Origin: Candidatus Moraniibacteriota bacterium
GTDB taxonomy: Bacteria > Patescibacteriota > Minisyncoccia > Moranbacterales > UBA2206
Direction: 5' to 3'
Assembly: GCA_026396205.1 (NCBI GenBank)
Contig: JAPLXF010000056.1
Coordinates: 1 to 8,210, forward strand
DNA length: 8,210 nucleotides
The notes under the pieces were generated by a model that ran no database searches, was not told the origin of the DNA, and saw only the letters and a program-made list of their open reading frames with translations. Below, piece after piece: positions 5,321 through 8,210 of the stretch. The position numbers and the translations under genes were made by a program. Numbering within the stretch: position 1 is the first letter of the stretch; each line of letters begins with the position of its first letter.

Positions 5321-5359
5321 AAAAAACCGCCAGATCTGAATTGCTAGAAATGACGGTTT
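5321..5359 (-). terminator. Intrinsic terminator of the 58-codon gene (possibly bidirectional)
   Basis: An 8-bp stem (5324-5331 with 5352-5359) contains one U-G wobble when read on the - strand and a loop of 20 bases, and is followed leftward by six T. On the + strand the wobble becomes a mismatch and the tail is poor, so it suits the leftward gene better, though it also lies just after the rightward PsbP-like gene. Confidence 0.65.
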
Positions 5360-5381
5360 AAAAGGCAAGCGCATTTTAATA

Positions 5382-5558
5382 TTATGATATTTTCAATGAA
5401 CCTTTTCTGTCACTGCAATGTACAACACACCCGCTCTTGAAGCCACCACCATTGGCTAATATCTGTTGAAGAAGTTCTTCTCCTGTCATTGTTTTTGGGT
5501 TTAGTGTATTTTCATTGCCATCATGGTCTATTAAAACTACTCTTTCTATACTTTGCAT
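5382..5558 (-). CDS. Small 58-aa protein with Gly-Gly and two-Cys layout, candidate peptide precursor
   Basis: A 58-codon gene not matching any family I know. Evidence that it is real: AGGAG eight bases before ATG (5556-5558), a TTGACA-17-TATGAT promoter about 60 bases upstream, and a terminator after its stop. The first 25 residues are a polar strand-like segment (VVLIDHDGNENTL). Residues 25-35 (TGEELLQQILA) form an amphipathic acidic helix, followed by NGGG (36-39). The last 19 residues, beginning FKSGCVVHCSDRKG, carry Cys44 and Cys48 and four Ser. An acidic ELL helix ending in GG before a short Cys/Ser core resembles double-glycine leaders of bacteriocins and class II lanthipeptides. No modifying enzyme, peptidase or exporter is in the window, so this is a hypothesis. 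Alternatively it is a small intracellular protein with a CxxxC pair. It sits between prfA and prmC. Confidence 0.75.
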   Translation of the reverse strand: MQSIERVVLIDHDGNENTLNPKTMTGEELLQQILANGGGFKSGCVVHCSDRKGSLKIS

Positions 5559-5605
5559 GTTTTTTTCTCCTTTCTATAAAAAAACATTTTCTTGACCAAT
5601 ATCAC

Positions 5606-5634
5606 ATCATACTCCAAAATTAATATTTTGTCAA
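5606..5634 (-). promoter_or_regulatory. Strong sigma70-type promoter of the 58-codon gene
   Basis: On the - strand a perfect TTGACA (5629-5634) is 17 bases from TATGAT (5606-5611). The transcription start would be near 5599, giving a leader of about 40 bases that includes the ribosome site AGGAG. It lies in the AT-rich gap after prfA, where no strong terminator is visible, so read-through from prfA is also possible. Confidence 0.8.
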
Positions 5635-5677
5635 TAGAGAAAAAAAAATAGGGTAAAAAAATGTCTTAAATTAAGCT

Positions 5678-6739
5678 TTATTTCTGTAATTTCATCTTAA
5701 TATCTTCTTCTTGCAAAGTCTGGATAATTTCATCCAAGTTGCCTTCCATAATCGTGTTGATATTGCTCCAATTCTGCTTGATGCGGTGGTCGGTGATGCG
5801 GTCCTGCGAGAAATTGTAAGTGCGGATTTTTTCGCTGCGGTCGCCGGTGCCAATCTGGTCTTTCCGGGTATCGCCCAGCTCCTTGGCGCGTTTTTCTTCT
5901 TCGACTTGAAGCAAACGGGAACGCAGAACTTTCATAGCCTGGGCTTTATTTTTGATCTGCGATTTTTCGTCCTGGCAGGAAACGATTAAACCGGTTGGGA
6001 TATAAGTAATGCGCACGGCGCTTTTGGTGGTATTAACCGATTGTCCACCGGGGCCTGAAGAGCAGAAAGTATCAATCCGCAAATCCTTTTCTTCAATTTT
6101 AAAGTCAATTTCTTCGGCTTCCGGGAGAACTGCGACAGTTGCCGTGGAAGTATGCACCCGGCCGTTTTTTTCGGTTTCCGGCACTCTTTGCACGCGGTGC
6201 ACTCCCGATTCATATTTCATTTTGGCAAATACATCTTGGCCATTAATTTCAAAAATTACTTCCTTAAAACCATTAACGTCAGTGACATTAGAATTTAACA
6301 AAATTGTTTTCCATTTATTTTTTTCGGCGTAGCGGGAATACATCTTGAAAAGTTCGGCGGCGAACAGCGCCGACTCGTCTCCGCCGGCGCCAGCGCGGAT
6401 TTCCACAATCACATTTTTGCTGTCATTAGGATCTTTGGTAATCAGCAATTTTTCCAAATCTTTTTCCAATTTTTCTTTTTGAGGCGAAAGTTTTACATTT
6501 TCCTCCATCGCCATCTCTTTCATTTCGGCGTCGTCACCAGTGTTGATAATTTCGGCATTATCTTTCATATCTTTCTCAACCTTTTCTAATTCATTAATAA
6601 CACCCATAACTTCTGCCAGTTCCGCCTGTCTTTTGCCTAATTGCGCCATTTTTTGCGGATCAGAAACCACCTCGCCGGAAGCGAGTTGGGTTTGGATGCC
6701 ATGGTATTCTTTTTTGATTTGTTCAATTTGCGATTTCAT
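5678..6739 (-). CDS. prfA: Peptide chain release factor 1
   Basis: RF1 recognises UAA and UAG in the ribosomal A site and triggers peptide release. The product from ATG at 6739 is 353 residues, close to the normal 355-360. Domain order: N-terminal helical domain (1-100), the ELFKMYSRYAE segment, the codon-recognition tripeptide PET within HRVQRVPETE (181-190), the HTSTATVAVLPEAEE block that marks RF1 rather than RF2, the catalytic GGQ (231-233) in SSGPGGQSVNTT, and the C-terminal TGDRSEKIRTYNF..DHRI block. The frame extends upstream to 6826, but that part is Ile/Asn/Tyr-rich, overlaps the promoter and lacks homology, so 6739 is preferred. Only a weak AGAGA precedes it. Q233 is the expected methylation target of PrmC. 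In many relatives prmC follows directly; here about 1.7 kb intervenes. Confidence 0.96.
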   Translation of the reverse strand: MKSQIEQIKKEYHGIQTQLASGEVVSDPQKMAQLGKRQAELAEVMGVINELEKVEKDMKDNAEIINTGDDAEMKEMAMEENVKLSPQKEKLEKDLEKLLITKDPNDSKNVIVEIRAGAGGDESALFAAELFKMYSRYAEKNKWKTILLNSNVTDVNGFKEVIFEINGQDVFAKMKYESGVHRVQRVPETEKNGRVHTSTATVAVLPEAEEIDFKIEEKDLRIDTFCSSGPGGQSVNTTKSAVRITYIPTGLIVSCQDEKSQIKNKAQAMKVLRSRLLQVEEEKRAKELGDTRKDQIGTGDRSEKIRTYNFSQDRITDHRIKQNWSNINTIMEGNLDEIIQTLQEEDIKMKLQK

Positions 6740-6797
6740 GTGTTTCTCTACAAAATACGAGTTTATATTAATATAATAATATTTTGAAATTAAGTTA

Positions 6798-6826
6798 ATT
6801 CTAACTTTATTTTTCGCTAAAGTCAA
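6798..6826 (-). promoter_or_regulatory. Sigma70-type promoter of prfA
   Basis: On the - strand TTGACT (6821-6826), 17 bases, TAGAAT (6798-6803). Transcription would begin near 6791, about 50 bases before the prfA start. It immediately follows the terminator of the rpmE transcript, so prfA is transcribed separately. Confidence 0.75.
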
Positions 6827-6863
6827 TTAAAAATACCGCTATTGACGCGAATAGCGGTATTTT
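6826..6863 (-). terminator. Intrinsic terminator of the rpmE transcript
   Basis: A perfect 14-bp stem (6830-6843 with 6850-6863) with a 6-base loop, followed leftward by a short T-rich tail. It lies 15 bases beyond the stop of the 96-aa gene. The AATTGAC after the tail already belongs to the prfA promoter, so terminator and promoter abut. Confidence 0.92.
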
Positions 6864-6877
6864 ATCCGAAGCGTTCC

Positions 6878-7168
6878 TTATATACTGAATCTTTCCAGAA
6901 GATTCTGGATGTGATTCAACATATTAGAATCATAGCGTTCATCTTTGCCTTTCCTTTGGATAAGGAAATTTATTGCTTTAATTAAAGCATCGGCTTTTTT
7001 GATTCCCGGTATTTTTTTGTAAAGTTTGGCAGCTTTATTCATCATCGGGTTAAGATTAATATCTTCTCCTTGTCGGCTGCGCCAGCATTCATTTATGTCA
7101 TCAAGATATTTTTCTATGGCTGCTAAAAAAGCCCCAGTTGCATTTAAAGAAGTTTTTTTCTTTTTCAT
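6878..7168 (-). CDS. Small hypothetical protein, 96 aa
   Basis: A basic, probably all-helical cytoplasmic protein that I do not recognise. It begins MKKKKTSLNATG, followed by a helix FLAAIEKYLDDINECWRS, a central segment with MMNKAAKLYKKIPG, a helix KKADALIKAINFLIQRKGK, and a final amphipathic helix MLNHIQNLLERF. There is no signal or membrane segment and only one Cys. The ATG at 7168 is chosen because GAGG lies 7-11 bases before it; the possible GTG at 7180 falls on that ribosome site itself. It starts 14 bases after the rpmE stop and ends before a strong terminator, so rpmE and this gene form a two-gene operon. The Lys-rich character and company suggest a ribosome or RNA-associated role, but this is guesswork. 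Confidence 0.8.
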   Translation of the reverse strand: MKKKKTSLNATGAFLAAIEKYLDDINECWRSRQGEDINLNPMMNKAAKLYKKIPGIKKADALIKAINFLIQRKGKDERYDSNMLNHIQNLLERFSI

Positions 7169-7182
7169 CTTTAACCTCACTT

Positions 7183-7443
7183 TTATTTTTTCTTGCTGTT
7201 TTTATTGGCTTTCTTTATTTTAACCGCGGATTTTTTGGCGGCGGATTTGGCGGCCATTTTCTTAAAGCGATCAACCCGGCCGGTGGAATCCATCAACTTT
7301 TTCTTGCCAGTATAAAAAGGATGGCAGGCGGCGCAAATTTCCACTTTCATTTCTTTAACAGTGGAGCCTGTTTTGATGGCATTGCCGCAAGCGCAGGTTA
7401 TTTTAGCATCGGGATAATATGGGGGATGGATATCTCGTTTCAT
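7183..7443 (-). CDS. rpmE: 50S ribosomal protein L31, zinc-binding form
   Basis: L31 bridges the large subunit central protuberance to the small-subunit head. The 86-residue product has MKRDIHPPYYPD at the start, a Cys-x-Cys pair (C17, C19 in ITCACGN) and a Cys-x-x-Cys pair (C37, C40 in EICAACHPFYTG), the four zinc ligands of the C+ form, then DSTGRVDRFKK. The last 25 residues are a Lys/Ala extension beyond the usual L31 end, plausibly rRNA-binding. No ribosome site precedes the ATG, and a perfect TATAAT touches the start codon (7444-7449), an awkward position discussed in the findings. It is divergent from rpsB and co-transcribed with the 96-aa gene. The upstream spacer holds two tracts of 7-bp period. 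Confidence 0.97.
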   Translation of the reverse strand: MKRDIHPPYYPDAKITCACGNAIKTGSTVKEMKVEICAACHPFYTGKKKLMDSTGRVDRFKKMAAKSAAKKSAVKIKKANKNSKKK

Positions 7444-7471
7444 ATTATAGTGAACAGTAAGCAGTGATCAA
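7444..7471 (-). promoter_or_regulatory. Promoter-like elements abutting the rpmE start codon
   Basis: On the - strand TTGATC (7466-7471), 16 bases, TATAAT (7444-7449), the latter directly followed by the ATG. Transcription from it would begin inside the coding sequence, so either this is not the promoter used for full-length L31 or the motif is fortuitous. An alternative -10, TATGAT, occurs at 7542-7547. Confidence 0.35.
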
Positions 7472-7477
7472 CGAAAA
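7450..7477. repeat. Degenerate heptamer array F upstream of rpmE
   Basis: Three units of consensus GTRAxCA (GTGAACA, GTAAGCA, GTGATCA) and a poor fourth. It overlaps the promoter-like elements in front of rpmE. Degenerate, so moderate confidence. Confidence 0.5.
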
Positions 7478-7487
7478 ATAAAATATA

Positions 7488-7529
7488 TTTCTTGTTCGCT
7501 GTTCCTTGCTTCTTGATTGTTGATTATTA
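7488..7529. repeat. Degenerate heptamer array G in the rpmE-rpsB spacer
   Basis: Six consecutive 7-bp units of consensus xTxCTTG decaying to ATTATTA (for example TTTCTTG, TTCCTTG, CTTCTTG, ATTGTTG). The unit TTTCTTG also forms the core of array E within prmC 3.6 kb away, tying the intergenic and intragenic tracts to the same repeat type. Confidence 0.65.
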
Positions 7530-7558
7530 CCAAAAAAGTCTATCATATAGTGATAAAA

Positions 7559-7587
7559 TTGACAAGAGTATGGCACATTGGTATACT
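7559..7587 (+). promoter_or_regulatory. Consensus sigma70-type promoter of rpsB
   Basis: A perfect TTGACA (7559-7564), exactly 17 bases, then TATACT (7582-7587). Transcription would begin near 7594 and produce a leader of about 155 bases before the ATG at 7751. A small palindrome, TATCA-5-TGATA (7541-7555), lies just upstream of the -35. Confidence 0.88.
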
Positions 7588-7593
7588 TTTATT

Positions 7594-7742
7594 CAGTATG
7601 CGAAAGCCTTAACGAATAGGCACATACGAATACTCATACTTTTTGTAGCTTCGTCCTGTCCTGAATTTATTCGGGAAATAAGAAGCATTTTAAGCAAAAA
7701 GTAGCGGTTGTTCTCCAAAGCGGGGAACATAAATAATTAAGG
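7594..7742 (+). ncRNA. Structured rpsB 5' leader, candidate S2 autoregulatory element
   Basis: Three successive hairpins can be drawn in the transcript. Hairpin 1: 7596-7600 with 7623-7627, then 7606-7609 with 7618-7621, separated by an asymmetric internal loop. Hairpin 2: 7638-7645 with 7695-7702 (8 bp), an asymmetric loop, 7648-7652 with 7682-7686, and an apical stem 7659-7665 with 7670-7676. Hairpin 3: 7710-7716 with 7722-7728, just before the ribosome site AAGG (7739-7742). Ribosomal protein genes, rpsB included, are often controlled by leaders that bind the encoded protein. Whether this matches any described rpsB motif could not be checked. Confidence 0.5.
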
Positions 7743-7750
7743 AAAAAATA

Positions 7751-8210
7751 ATGAACAATCCAAAGGAAACTACTAGTGAGCAGGAAGTAGCCGAAGCCGC
7801 TGCTCAAAAAAAGGCTTCAGCGGGCGATGATTATTTCGCCACTTTTGATTTTGGGAGCCTGACAGTGAATCTGGAAGAGATGCTGAAAAATGGCGTCCAC
7901 TTCGGCCATCAAAAGGCGCGGAGAAATCCCAAAATGGATGAGTATATTTTCACTACCCGGAATGGAGTGAATATAATCGATTTGGAAAAAACGGTTAAGA
8001 AGCTCCAAGAAGCAGTTAATTTCATCGACCAATTGGTCGCCAACGGCCAAGAAATTCTTTTTGTTGGCACCAAGAAGCAAGCCAAGCGCTTGGTGGAATC
8101 GGCGGCTAAAAGATGCCGGATGCCCTATGTCGTGGAAAGATGGCTGGGCGGAACCTTCACTAATTACCGGAATATTTCCAATCGGACGCGCTATCTCCGC
8201 GACTCGCAGG
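7751..8210 (+). CDS. rpsB: 30S ribosomal protein S2, N-terminal part (3' end outside window)
   Basis: The first 153 residues of S2, a late-assembling small-subunit protein on the platform side that needs S1 interplay in many bacteria. Signatures in order are LEEMLKNGVHFGHQ (41-54), RRNPKMDEYIFTTRNGVNIIDLEKT (58-81), EILFVGTKKQAKR (101-113), and VVERWLGGTFTN (127-138). The conserved domain normally starts about 12 residues before GVHFG. Here about 47 residues precede it, so there is an extension of roughly 35 residues, acidic and Ala-rich. ATG at 7751 is chosen because AAGG lies eight bases upstream and no later ATG is well placed. It has a consensus promoter and a structured leader. The gene is cut at the window end; tsf usually follows. 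Confidence 0.97.
   Translation, partial: MNNPKETTSEQEVAEAAAQKKASAGDDYFATFDFGSLTVNLEEMLKNGVHFGHQKARRNPKMDEYIFTTRNGVNIIDLEKTVKKLQEAVNFIDQLVANGQEILFVGTKKQAKRLVESAAKRCRMPYVVERWLGGTFTNYRNISNRTRYLRDSQ

Noticed and set aside
5711..6332. Two long + strand frames opposite prfA
   Set aside because: They lie antisense to well-conserved RF1 coding sequence including the GGQ region, with no promoter or ribosome site.
6740..6826. N-terminal extension of RF1 to an upstream start
   Set aside because: The added residues are AT-driven (Ile/Asn/Tyr/Lys), overlap the prfA promoter, and would make RF1 longer than the family.
7492..7704. 70-codon open frame on the + strand before rpsB
   Set aside because: It runs through the heptamer tract, the rpsB promoter and the leader hairpins, has no ribosome site, and its composition follows those elements.
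1..8210. UGA=Gly recoding (code 25) as in Gracilibacteria/Absconditabacteria
   Set aside because: TGA ends the glycosyltransferase and the WecA-like gene at the expected places, each overlapped by the next ATG, and no in-frame TGA interrupts conserved proteins.
1..8210. tRNA or rRNA genes
   Set aside because: I saw no cloverleaf with a GTTCRA-type T loop and no rRNA-like blocks in the intergenic spaces by eye. A covariance search could still find something divergent.

Overview
The window looks like chromosomal DNA of a Candidate Phyla Radiation (Patescibacteria) bacterium, most likely Parcubacteria-like. The reasons are low to moderate GC, short and tightly packed genes, small membrane-anchored proteins of no known family, and the cluster rpmE - small gene - prfA - prmC. 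UGA closes two genes (at 695-697 and 1720-1722), so the recoded UGA=Gly code of Gracilibacteria and Absconditabacteria does not apply. The phylum is inferred from memory of gene content; no search was run.

Left block (1-2300, + strand): three genes joined by ATGA stop/start overlaps. They are the 3' part of a processive family-2 glycosyltransferase, a WecA/TagO-like polyprenyl-phosphate sugar-1-phosphate transferase, and an exported DUF192 protein. This is probably an envelope glycan operon. It ends in a hairpin, followed by a second hairpin facing the next gene. Block 2 (2305-3115, - strand): a single-pass membrane protein with an uncharacterised C-terminal domain, a clear sigma70-type promoter and a roughly 95-nt leader.

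Central block (3116-5677) is the most unusual part. prmC (release factor methyltransferase) carries five short arrays of degenerate 7-bp repeats inside its reading frame. Upstream lies a hicB-hicA toxin-antitoxin pair, followed by a second, diverged copy of the prmC 5' end and its divergent promoter region. That copy is broken exactly at the hicA stop codon. A single-pass membrane protein with a PsbP-like domain follows, then an easily missed 58-codon gene (5382-5558, - strand). The small gene has its own strong promoter, ribosome binding site and terminator, and a Gly-Gly plus two-Cys layout. This block separates prmC from prfA, whose product is the PrmC substrate and whose gene commonly sits next to prmC.

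Right block (5678-8210): on the - strand run rpmE (L31), a 96-aa unknown and prfA (RF1), with a perfect 14-bp terminator and a fresh promoter in front of prfA. Divergently on the + strand, rpsB (S2, cut by the window edge) is preceded by a consensus promoter and a roughly 155-nt leader that folds into three hairpins, a candidate autoregulatory leader. The rpmE-rpsB spacer holds two more 7-bp-periodic tracts, one sharing its consensus unit with a tract inside prmC.

Taken together, the right half is translation machinery (S2, L31, RF1, RF1 methylase) invaded by accessory DNA, and the left half is envelope biosynthesis. The best candidates for something undescribed are the 58-aa peptide gene, the prmC/hicBA duplication scar, the heptamer arrays tolerated inside an essential-type gene, and the rpsB leader.
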